A stretch of DNA of 7,140 bases. Origin: Aquimarina sp. (GTDB taxonomy: Bacteria; Bacteroidota; Bacteroidia; Flavobacteriales; Flavobacteriaceae). Below the pieces are notes generated by a model. It did not search any database. It was not told the DNA's origin and was given only the letters and a program-made list of their open reading frames with translations. This document shows, piece after piece, positions 1 through 6,018 of this stretch; position 1 is the stretch's first letter; each line of letters begins with the position of its first letter. Location of the stretch: the NCBI GenBank assembly GCA_011524575.1, contig WTKB01000051.1, positions 1-7,140 of the forward strand, given 5' to 3'. Made by a program: the position numbers and the translations under genes.

Positions 1-242
1 AATAAATGCGTAGCAAAGCAATGCCTAAGAATATGAGGAGTCACAGGTCTATTGATATTTGCCAGTTTCGCAGCTTGTTTGACTACTTTAAGCAAGCTAG
101 ACCCTGAATATAATCCCCCTTTGGGGTTTTCAAAAAGGTATTCTTTGGGTTTGTACTTTTTGTAGTATGTTCTTAGAGCTTGTTTAAACTCCCTACTTCC
201 TGTAATCCAAAATTTTCCATACCAAAACATCGAAATATCCAT
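1..242 (-). pseudogene. Tyrosine recombinase/integrase, C-terminal fragment (runs off left edge, 5' truncated)
   Basis: Tyrosine recombinases cut and rejoin DNA at specific sites, for example when integrating mobile elements. Reading the minus strand from 242 leftward gives an open frame to the edge. It contains the segments YYKKYKPKEYLFEN and then TPHILRHCFATHL, the box II region of the phage-integrase/Xer family, with the catalytic His and Arg of HxLRH present. The catalytic Tyr would lie beyond the left edge. The frame extends upstream to a stop at 345-347, and the first in-frame ATG is at 242. Upstream of about base 190 the translation no longer resembles the family: the expected KGxKDR strand and the first catalytic Arg are absent in the frames I checked. 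Similarity begins inside a repeat (175-216) that is also present at 7034. I infer a gene broken at its 5' side by a rearrangement at that repeat. The family call is strong; the pseudogene status is an inference. Confidence 0.65.
175..216. repeat. Direct repeat copy 1 (42 bases, 41 identical to 7034-7075)
   Basis: Bases 175-216 match 7034-7075 in the same orientation with one mismatch (C at 192, A at 7051). The copy begins with AGAGCTTGTTTAAACT and ends in AAAATTTT. A further 14-base match follows: AAAATTTTAAGAAC at 289-302 equals 7068-7081. The right-hand copy is therefore contiguous where this one has 80 additional bases, bounded by the two AAAATTTT octamers at 209-216 and 289-296. On the minus strand this copy is read in frame as part of the recombinase fragment. 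In the other copy the frame stops quickly, so the conservation is at DNA level rather than protein level. Confidence 0.8.
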
Positions 243-373
243 AGAATACGGGATAATCGTTTTTATGAATTTTTTTTGGTAATATTCTAAAATTTTAAGA
301 ACATGTTTATAAAAGAGCGATTTGTTATTGATAATTTTAACTATTTATTAGTGGTGTTTTTTAAAAGAAGTTC

Positions 374-381
374 TACATTTG
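374..381 (+). promoter_or_regulatory. Possible Bacteroidota -7 element for the pilin-like gene pair
   Basis: TACATTTG matches the Bacteroidota -7 consensus TAnnTTTG and would start transcription about 30 bases before the ATG at 419. No TTG is found at the ideal -33 spacing (only GTG at 351-353), so this is a half-supported promoter. The leader between it and the gene is A/T-rich with no Shine-Dalgarno sequence, as is usual in this phylum. Confidence 0.4.
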
Positions 382-418
382 CCTCCAAAATTTAAATTTC
401 TTTTAAAAAAAAACAATA

Positions 419-700
419 ATGAATACCTCTTATTTTAGAAAATTAATCTATACATTGATGTTCTTTTTAGGGACTACTAACTATACGTTTGCTATTGATA
501 GTAGGATACGTGTTTGGGAAGGAGAGATTTCAAATATTTTAGATGCAGCAGTAGTGCCTTTTGCTATTGTAGGTGGATTTTTAGTGTTTATGCAATATAT
601 GCTGGGTAACTCAGATGCTTCTAAAAAGTTAATGATGTTTTGTATAGGTTTGGCTATTTTTGCATTAGCTCCACAAATCTCAGCAATATTTTTACCATAA
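419..700 (+). CDS. Small secreted two-helix membrane protein, VirB2/TrbC/DUF4134-like (pilin-like)
   Basis: A 93-residue protein. Residues 1-25 form a signal peptide with a basic start, a hydrophobic core and a likely cut after TFA. The mature part of about 68 residues has one short amphipathic stretch (26-41), a hydrophobic helix (about 42-61), a polar turn GNSDASKK (63-70) and a second helix (71-91). A cleaved leader plus two helices joined by a short charged turn is the layout of VirB2/TrbC major pilins and of the DUF4134 (TraE-like) proteins of Bacteroidota conjugative elements, whose turn is also of the GDxDxxK kind. It lies 73 bases before a paralogue at 774, and a TAnnTTTG promoter element precedes it. 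No ATPase, VirB4/TraG or relaxase gene is visible here. The assignment rests on architecture and a short motif, so a non-conjugative role is possible. Confidence 0.6.
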   Translation: MNTSYFRKLIYTLMFFLGTTNYTFAIDSRIRVWEGEISNILDAAVVPFAIVGGFLVFMQYMLGNSDASKKLMMFCIGLAIFALAPQISAIFLP

Positions 701-773
701 AAGTAAGGGTTTTTTAGAATTTTGTGTATTTTATCGTTGTAATTTAATAATTATAGCAAGTAATAACACACAA

Positions 774-1088
774 ATGAGTTTTAAAACATTAGTTACTTTA
801 AGGTTATTTTATCTAAAAAAGTTTTTGCTTTTTTTATTTTTTACTCAGATTCCTTTTTTGGGAATTTGTGCCCCAATGATTGTGCGAAATATTACAAATT
901 GGGAGGCTCAAGTACGAGATGCGTTTGATGCTTCTACAGTTATTTTTGGTTTTTTGGGTACTTTTTATGTCTTTGTACAGTATATGCAAGGTAATCCTGA
1001 TGCTCAAAAAAATCTAGTAAAAGTTTGTATAGGTCTTGCTTTATATACAATAACGGTTAATTATCTTGCACAGATTTTTATACCATAA
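774..1088 (+). CDS. Second small secreted two-helix membrane protein, tandem paralogue (VirB2/TrbC/DUF4134-like)
   Basis: A 104-residue protein, paralogous to the product of 419-700. Over the last 60 or so residues about 40% align identically, including WE near the start of the mature part, the segment VFxQYMxGNxDAxKxL and CIGLA. The N-terminus (1-33) is a long hydrophobic leader rich in Phe and Leu, with a likely signal-peptidase cut after ICA. The LGIC before it is not a convincing lipobox. Two helices follow (about 53-71 and 81-102) on either side of a polar turn GNPDAQKN (73-80). No convincing promoter is seen in the 73-base gap before it, so it is probably co-transcribed with its neighbour. 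Divergence in the leader and helix residues, with conservation of the turn, suggests two subunits of one assembly or two alternative pilin-like subunits. Function is inferred from architecture. Confidence 0.6.
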   Translation: MSFKTLVTLRLFYLKKFLLFLFFTQIPFLGICAPMIVRNITNWEAQVRDAFDASTVIFGFLGTFYVFVQYMQGNPDAQKNLVKVCIGLALYTITVNYLAQIFIP

Positions 1089-1109
1089 ATTCAGGTAAAG
1101 ATAGGTTAA

Positions 1110-1137
1110 ATAAGAGCTTGTTTAAACAAGCTCTTAT
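1110..1137. terminator. 28-bp perfect palindrome between convergent genes, likely bidirectional terminator
   Basis: A perfect inverted repeat with arms ATAAGAGCTTG and CAAGCTCTTAT around TTTAAA. It sits 21 bases after the end of the pilin-like gene and 12 bases beyond the prfC stop on the opposite strand. The folded RNA would have an 11-bp stem and a 6-base loop. No long T-run follows on either strand, so termination is inferred from position and stem strength. The arm sequence AGAGCTTGTTTAAAC is the same as the beginning of the dispersed repeats at 175 and 7034. Confidence 0.55.
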
Positions 1138-1149
1138 GTTATTAAAATA

Positions 1150-2745
1150 TTAAAATTCAGAACTATAATGAAAGTCTATATTTTTATATTTTTCTAATGT
1201 CATTTGTAAGCTAAATGGCGAATCTGCTAAAAAAACTAGTTGATCGTGTTTGTCTTTTGCCAAGAACTTACCTTTAACACGTTTAAATTCTTTAAATTCT
1301 TCACTTTTTTCATCTTTGGGAACTACCCAGCAGGCTTTGTGTACATTGAGGTTTTCATAACTACATTTTGCGCCATATTCGTGTTCTAGTCGGTATTGAA
1401 TCACTTCGTATTGTAAAGCTCCTACTGTTCCAATAACTTTACGACCATTAAAATCAAGCGTAAAGAGTTGTGCTACTCCTTCATCCATTAACTGATCAAT
1501 CCCTTTGTAGAGTTGTTTGGACTTTAAAGGATCTGCGTTATTAATATATCTAAAGTGTTCTGGAGAGAAGCTTGGGATACCTTTATATTCTAGTTTTTCA
1601 CCTGCAGTAAGTGTATCTCCAATTTTGAAATTACCAGTATCATGTAAGCCAACAATATCTCCAGGATAAGAAATGTCTACAATTTCTTTTTTTTCAGCGA
1701 AAAAAGCATTCGGACTTGAAAATTTTAGATTTTTACCTAAACGTGTATGCAAGTAGGGTTTGTTACGTTCAAAGGTTCCTGAGACAATTTTAATAAATGC
1801 CAAACGATCTCGGTGTTTGGGATCCATATTGGCATGAATTTTAAACACAAAACCAGTGAATTTTTTTTCTGTAGGTTCGACAATACGTGTATTGCTTTCT
1901 TTTGGACGTGGCATTGGAGCAATCTCAATAAAGCAATCTAAAAGTTCTCGTACTCCAAAGTTATTTAATGCAGACCCAAAAAATACAGGTTGTAAATCCC
2001 CTTTTTGATAAGCTTCTTTATCAAATTCAGGATAAATACCTTCGGTAAGTTCGAGTTCTTCACGTAAGTTTTCTGCACTTGTTTTACCGATGTGTACTTC
2101 GAGTTCAGGGTCGGAAAGATCGGTTATTTGTAAAGTTTCCGTAGCTAATTTTCGGGAATTATCATTATTGAAAAGCCGAACATTTCTTTCCCAAATATTA
2201 TAAATTCCTTTAAACTCATAACCCATTCCTATTGGGAAACTCATGGGAGTAACTTTTAGCCCTAATTTTTGCTCGACTTCATCTAAAAGATCAAAAGCAT
2301 CTTTTCCTTCTCTATCGAGTTTATTGATAAATACAAGCATAGGTATTTTACGCATACGGCATACTTGTACTAGTTTTTCGGTTTGTTCCTCGACCCCTTT
2401 AGCTACATCAATTACAACAATTACACTATCTACAGCTGTAAGTGTTCTATAGGTATCTTCAGCAAAATCTTTGTGTCCTGGAGTATCGAGTATATTTATT
2501 TTGACTCCTTGGTAATCAAAAGCAAGTACGGAGGTAGCTACAGAAATTCCACGTTGACGTTCAATTTCCATAAAGTCGCTGGTAGCTCCTTTTTTTATTT
2601 TATTAGATTTTACAGCACCTGCTTCTTGTATAGCTCCTCCAAAGAGTAATAATTTTTCTGTGAGTGTAGTTTTACCAGCATCAGGGTGCGAGATGATACC
2701 AAAAGTTCTACGGCGTTTAATTTCTTCTTCAAAAGAACGTTTCAT
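1150..2745 (-). CDS. prfC: Peptide chain release factor 3 (RF3), translational GTPase
   Basis: RF3 is a cytosolic GTPase that removes RF1 or RF2 from the ribosome after peptide release. With the start at 2745 the protein has 531 residues, close to the 529 of E. coli RF3. GTPase motifs are complete: P-loop SHPDAGKTT (19-27), G2 region RQRGISV (63-69), G3 DTPGHKDF (87-94) and G4 NKLD (141-144). The remainder matches RF3 in length, with the GALQYEVIQYRLEHEYGA segment of the C-terminal domain visible. The frame extends 12 codons further to an ATG at 2781, but that ATG overlaps the predicted -7 promoter element (2779-2786), and MKRSFEEEIKRRRTFGIISHP is the family-like beginning, so 2745 is preferred. 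The gene stands alone, divergent from mvaD and convergent with the pilin-like pair. I see no frame damage. Confidence 0.95.
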   Translation of the reverse strand: MKRSFEEEIKRRRTFGIISHPDAGKTTLTEKLLLFGGAIQEAGAVKSNKIKKGATSDFMEIERQRGISVATSVLAFDYQGVKINILDTPGHKDFAEDTYRTLTAVDSVIVVIDVAKGVEEQTEKLVQVCRMRKIPMLVFINKLDREGKDAFDLLDEVEQKLGLKVTPMSFPIGMGYEFKGIYNIWERNVRLFNNDNSRKLATETLQITDLSDPELEVHIGKTSAENLREELELTEGIYPEFDKEAYQKGDLQPVFFGSALNNFGVRELLDCFIEIAPMPRPKESNTRIVEPTEKKFTGFVFKIHANMDPKHRDRLAFIKIVSGTFERNKPYLHTRLGKNLKFSSPNAFFAEKKEIVDISYPGDIVGLHDTGNFKIGDTLTAGEKLEYKGIPSFSPEHFRYINNADPLKSKQLYKGIDQLMDEGVAQLFTLDFNGRKVIGTVGALQYEVIQYRLEHEYGAKCSYENLNVHKACWVVPKDEKSEEFKEFKRVKGKFLAKDKHDQLVFLADSPFSLQMTLEKYKNIDFHYSSEF

Positions 2746-2778
2746 AATGCAGGATTTTTTTATTATAAAATCAAAATA

Positions 2779-2809
2779 CAAAGGTAGTGGAAAGCTATTG
2801 CTGTTGCAA
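2779..2809 (-). promoter_or_regulatory. prfC promoter, Bacteroidota type
   Basis: On the minus strand, TTG (2809-2807) is followed after 20 bases by TACCTTTG (2786-2779). This is a full match to the Bacteroidota consensus TTG-N19..21-TAnnTTTG. Transcription would start near 2772, inside the extended reading frame that begins at the ATG at 2781. That rules out the longer start for this transcript and leaves the ATG at 2745 with a leader of roughly 25-30 bases. Confidence 0.65.
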
Positions 2810-2866
2810 GAAGTGGTTTTTTTTTAAATTCTATAAAGGATTTAGTTATTATAAGTAATACTAAAA

Positions 2867-2897
2867 TTATTTTCTACTAATACATACCGTATCTTTG
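2867..2897 (+). promoter_or_regulatory. Promoter of the mvaD operon, Bacteroidota type
   Basis: TATCTTTG at 2890-2897 matches the -7 consensus TAnnTTTG exactly. TTA at 2867-2869, 20 bases upstream, is a one-base variant of the -33 TTG. The start point would be near 2904, giving a leader of about 54 bases before the ATG at 2958. That leader contains the ATACCAATT half-site at 2902-2910 and the 18-bp palindrome at 2933-2950. Confidence 0.55.
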
Positions 2898-2932
2898 TAT
2901 GATACCAATTTGTTTTTGAAATTGTTGTGAAA

Positions 2933-2950
2933 TTATACCAATTGGTATAA
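2933..2950. promoter_or_regulatory. 18-bp perfect palindrome in the mvaD leader, possible operator or leader hairpin
   Basis: TTATACCAATTGGTATAA is a perfect inverted repeat with no spacer, ending 7 bases before the mvaD ATG and lying downstream of the predicted transcription start. A zero-spacer palindrome is better suited to a dimeric DNA-binding protein than to an RNA hairpin. The half-site ATACCAATT recurs at 2902-2910, next to the -7 element, and at 6882-6890 after the operon. It may be an operator, or a member of a dispersed genomic repeat that happens to sit here. Confidence 0.45.
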
Positions 2951-2957
2951 AGTTTTA

Positions 2958-4046
2958 ATGAAGTCTAATACCCCCTTCAAAATGAGTATGTCAAAAATTA
3001 GTTCTTTCATAGATAGTGTTACCTATACCGCTCCTAGTAATATTGCACTTATAAAGTATTGGGGTAAAAAACCAGTACAGTTACCCTGTAATGCCTCACT
3101 TAGTTTTACACTGAATAATTGTCATACAAAAACTAGAGTTTCTTACAAGAAAAAAGAAGCTATAAATGATGAATTTAATTTTCAGTTTTTCTTTGAAGGA
3201 GCACCTAAACCAAGTTTTGAACCTAAACTCCAGTCTTTTTTTGAGCGTATCGAAGCCTATTGTCCCTTTTTAAAAGAGTATGAGTTTTTGATAGAGAGTG
3301 AAAATTCTTTTCCGCATAGTAGTGGTATTGCCTCCTCGGCAAGTGCTATGGCGGCACTTGCTAGTTGCCTTGTAGCTATAGAATCAAAGATTGAAGGTAC
3401 AGATTTTACAACTGCTGAAAAAAATCAAAAAGCCTCTCGATTAGCACGTTTGGGATCTGGTAGTGCAGCAAGGAGTATTGAAGGTCCTATTATGGTTTGG
3501 GGAAAACACGATTTAGTAACCGGTTCGAACGATGATTACGCTGTAGTTTTTGATAAGCCTATCGCACCGATCTTTCAGAATTTTCAAGATACTATATTAC
3601 TTATTGATAAAGGAGAGAAACAGGTGAGTAGTACTGTAGGACATGGTCTGATGAAGAATCATCCTTTTGCGAAACAACGTTTTTTAGAAGCTAACAAGAA
3701 TCTGTCTGTATTATCTAAATGTTTAGTGGATGGAGATATGGAAACCTTTATAAAGATCGTAGAGCATGAAGCATTAAGCTTACATGCTATGATGCTTACT
3801 TCAGATCCGTATTTTATTTTATTAAAGCCAAATACGTTAAAAGCAATAGAAGAAATTAGAGCATTTCGAAAAAAAACAGGTATAAATATATGTTTTACAT
3901 TAGATGCAGGTGCCAATTTACATGTATTATATCCTAACTCACACAAAAAAGAGGTTTTACATTTTATCGATAATGTTTTGTATTTGATCACTAAAGGTCA
4001 GGGATATATATGTGATTATATAGGTAATGGCGTAGAAAATATTTAA
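2958..4046 (+). CDS. mvaD: Diphosphomevalonate decarboxylase
   Basis: This GHMP-fold enzyme converts mevalonate 5-diphosphate to isopentenyl diphosphate with ATP and release of CO2, the last step of the mevalonate pathway in the cytosol. The 362 residues show the family landmarks in order: NIALIKYWGK (28-37) with the substrate-binding Lys, the ATP loop PHSSGIASSASAMAAL (119-134), RLGSGSAARSI (164-174) with the conserved Arg of GSGSAxRS, and TLDAGANLHVLY (314-325) with the catalytic Asp of the DAGxN motif (D316). The usual yeast-type DAGPN has Ala in place of Pro. The start at 2958 is the first ATG after the promoter and palindrome. ATGs at 2982 and 2988 are in frame and cannot be excluded, because the first 20 residues are variable in the family. 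It leads a packed set with the mevalonate kinase gene 25 bases downstream. Confidence 0.93.
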   Translation: MKSNTPFKMSMSKISSFIDSVTYTAPSNIALIKYWGKKPVQLPCNASLSFTLNNCHTKTRVSYKKKEAINDEFNFQFFFEGAPKPSFEPKLQSFFERIEAYCPFLKEYEFLIESENSFPHSSGIASSASAMAALASCLVAIESKIEGTDFTTAEKNQKASRLARLGSGSAARSIEGPIMVWGKHDLVTGSNDDYAVVFDKPIAPIFQNFQDTILLIDKGEKQVSSTVGHGLMKNHPFAKQRFLEANKNLSVLSKCLVDGDMETFIKIVEHEALSLHAMMLTSDPYFILLKPNTLKAIEEIRAFRKKTGINICFTLDAGANLHVLYPNSHKKEVLHFIDNVLYLITKGQGYICDYIGNGVENI

Positions 4047-4071
4047 TTTTGTAAGTACTATTTTATGTTTT

Positions 4072-5022
4072 ATGGATTTTAAGGAACCTTTGTTTTACGC
4101 TAAAATATTATTGTTTGGAGAATACGGAATTATAAAAAATTCTAAAGCACTTTCTATTCCTTATAATTCATTTAAAGGAGTATTAAAAATAGGTTTGGAA
4201 CTTGATGATACTAATTTTATAAAATCAAATCAAAGTCTAAAAGATTTTCATGATTATTTATCATTAAAACAGACAGGTCAAGAAGTAATAGTGCGTTTTG
4301 ATTTAGATTCTTTTTCACAAGACATTAGTAGAGGTTTATATTTTGAAAGTACTATTCCTCAAGGGTATGGTGTTGGAAGTAGTGGGGCGTTAGTAGCTGC
4401 TATTTATGAAAGGTATGCCATAGATAAAATAGATATTTCAAAAGAACTTAATAAGGAGGTTTTATTAAAACTAAAACATATTTTTTCTTACATGGAATCT
4501 TTTTTTCATGGAAATAGTTCGGGTTTAGACCCATTAAATAGCTACCTGAGTTTGCCTATTCTTATTAATTCAAAAGATGATGTAAAAACAGCAGGCATTC
4601 CAAAGCAAATGCAACATAATAAATCAGGTGTTGTATTCTTAATTGATAGTGGTCTTGTAGGTCAAACAGAACCTATGGTGCATTTGTTTATGGAAAAAAT
4701 GAAACAAGAAGGATTTAGAAATATGTTAAAAAATCATTTTATTAAACACACTAATAATTGTGTGGATGATTTTTTAAAAGGAAATGTAAGTTCTTTATTT
4801 TCAAATATAAAAGAATTATCTAACTTAGCATTATGTCATTTTTCTCCTATGATTCCTTCAGAGTTTCATAAACTTTGGAAAAAAGGTATTGAGTCAAATG
4901 ATTACTTCTTAAAACTATGTGGCTCTGGTGGTGGTGGATATATTTTAGGATTTGCTCCAGATTTTGAAAAAGCAAAACAAAAATTATATCCGCATAAATT
5001 AGAGCTCGTATATCATTTCTAG
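4072..5022 (+). CDS. mvk: GHMP kinase, probable mevalonate kinase
   Basis: Mevalonate kinase phosphorylates mevalonate to mevalonate 5-phosphate with ATP. The 316-residue protein has the GHMP landmarks: YAKILLFGEYGII (9-21) with the N-terminal Lys, the ATP loop IPQGYGVGSSGALVAA (95-110), HGNSSGLDP (146-154) with the Asp (D153) that corresponds to the catalytic base of mevalonate kinases, and the C-terminal GSGGGGYILGF (284-294). The usual GEHAVV box reads GEYGII, a variation I regard as ordinary in this lineage. It lies 25 bases after mvaD and 6 bases before the prenyltransferase gene, so co-transcription is very likely. Phosphomevalonate kinase is a close relative and the assignment between the two is by motif and gene order. 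No second kinase for the intermediate step is present in the window. No Shine-Dalgarno sequence precedes the ATG. Confidence 0.85.
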   Translation: MDFKEPLFYAKILLFGEYGIIKNSKALSIPYNSFKGVLKIGLELDDTNFIKSNQSLKDFHDYLSLKQTGQEVIVRFDLDSFSQDISRGLYFESTIPQGYGVGSSGALVAAIYERYAIDKIDISKELNKEVLLKLKHIFSYMESFFHGNSSGLDPLNSYLSLPILINSKDDVKTAGIPKQMQHNKSGVVFLIDSGLVGQTEPMVHLFMEKMKQEGFRNMLKNHFIKHTNNCVDDFLKGNVSSLFSNIKELSNLALCHFSPMIPSEFHKLWKKGIESNDYFLKLCGSGGGGYILGFAPDFEKAKQKLYPHKLELVYHF

Positions 5023-5028
5023 ATTGTT

Positions 5029-5964
5029 ATGGAAGACAAAGCTTCACTTGCATTAGCGTTGAAAAAAAAAACTAAATGGTTTTTATTTAAAAGTTTTTTA
5101 CTTTTTTCGGTAGTAAGAGGTCATAACTTATTTTTATTAGTTATTGTACAGTATTTTTCTGCAATATTTATTATATCACCAGAAAATCTCATGGTACATG
5201 AAATTATTAGTGATAGGAATCTTTTCTTACTGGTAGTTTCAACGGCTATTTGTGTGGCTTCGGGTTATATAATTAATAATTTTTATGATAGTGAGAAAGA
5301 TTTAATAAATCGACCAACTCAGAGTTATTTAAATCGATTAATAAGTTCTCGTTTAAAAATAAATCTATACTTTTTATTGAATTTTTTGGCAATTAGTTTG
5401 TCGTTACTTATTTCTTACAAGGCTTTTTTAATGTTTTGTGGATATATTTTTATTATGTGGTTTCATTCCCATAAACTCAATAAAATAGTAGTTTTTGGGA
5501 ATATTTCAGCGGCATTTTTAGGAATGATTCCTTATTTATTAGTATTGTTTTATTACGAAAATACACAATTACATTTGTTTTTGTATCCGCTATTGATGTT
5601 TTGTATGGTGATTATGAAGACCATTGTAAAAGATCAGGCGGATCTTTCAGGAGATTTGGTACGTAATTATAGAACAATTCCTGTTGTTTATGGAAATACA
5701 ATCACCAAAAAGGTACTTACAGGAATATCATTGAGCATAATTATAGGAAGTTTATTTTCTGTATGTTATTTGAGTTTGAATATTTATTTTAATATCTATA
5801 TTTTTATTGTAATATTAGCTTTGGCATTATTTATTTACCTCAATCAAAAATCTAAAACTAAAGTACATTATTTAGAGTTACATTTTCTATTAAAAATGCT
5901 CATTACTTTTAGTGTTCTTTGTGTTATTTTTATCGATCTTCCTAGAGTGTTGGTTTATTTGTAA
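5029..5964 (+). CDS. UbiA-family membrane prenyltransferase (geranylgeranylglycerol-phosphate geranylgeranyltransferase-like)
   Basis: UbiA enzymes sit in the inner membrane and transfer a polyprenyl group from its diphosphate to an aromatic or polar acceptor using two Mg-binding Asp-rich motifs. The 311-residue protein is mostly hydrophobic, consistent with about eight or nine helices. Motif 1 is NNFYDSEKDLINRP (83-96) with N83/N84, D87 and D91. Motif 2 is KDQADLSGDLVRNYRTIPV (201-219) with D202, D205 and D209. Flavobacterial proteins at this genomic position are commonly named as the archaeal-type second ether-lipid prenyltransferase, but that acceptor is not demonstrated by sequence. A quinone, heme or other lipid pathway remains possible. 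It is 6 bases after the mevalonate kinase gene, so the pathway making its prenyl donor and the transferase are encoded together. The start ATG directly follows the upstream stop and has no Shine-Dalgarno sequence. Confidence 0.85.
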   Translation: MEDKASLALALKKKTKWFLFKSFLLFSVVRGHNLFLLVIVQYFSAIFIISPENLMVHEIISDRNLFLLVVSTAICVASGYIINNFYDSEKDLINRPTQSYLNRLISSRLKINLYFLLNFLAISLSLLISYKAFLMFCGYIFIMWFHSHKLNKIVVFGNISAAFLGMIPYLLVLFYYENTQLHLFLYPLLMFCMVIMKTIVKDQADLSGDLVRNYRTIPVVYGNTITKKVLTGISLSIIIGSLFSVCYLSLNIYFNIYIFIVILALALFIYLNQKSKTKVHYLELHFLLKMLITFSVLCVIFIDLPRVLVYL

Positions 5965-5966
5965 AT

Positions 5967-5997
5967 TTGCTGTGGAATTTAATTTCTAATACATTTA
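5967..5997 (+). promoter_or_regulatory. Possible separate promoter for the pseudouridine synthase homologue
   Basis: TTG at 5967-5969 and TACATTTA at 5990-5997 are 20 bases apart. They fit TTG-N19..21-TAnnTTTG except that the last G is A. The pair lies in the 54-base gap after the prenyltransferase stop and would start transcription close to 6004, about 15 bases before the ATG at 6019. The gene could therefore be expressed separately from the mevalonate operon as well as by read-through. Confidence 0.4.
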
Positions 5998-6018
5998 TTT
6001 TTATTTCAAAATACCATC

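Noticed and set aside
854..872. Lipobox in the second pilin-like protein (LGIC)
   Set aside because: Ile before the Cys does not fit the usual small residue, and an ordinary signal-peptidase site after ICA is more plausible.
2243..2649. Plus-strand open frames opposite prfC
   Set aside because: They are antisense shadows of the conserved GTPase domain, with Ser/Thr- and Phe/Tyr-rich composition and no domain resemblance.
2746..2781. N-terminal extension of RF3 (12 codons) from the ATG at 2781
   Set aside because: The ATG lies within the predicted -7 element and the extra residues do not resemble RF3 N-termini. The 531-residue form has the family's length.
3659..3991. Minus-strand open frame of 110 codons opposite mvaD
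   Set aside because: It overlaps the conserved C-terminal half of mvaD completely, has no promoter and shows no recognisable motif.
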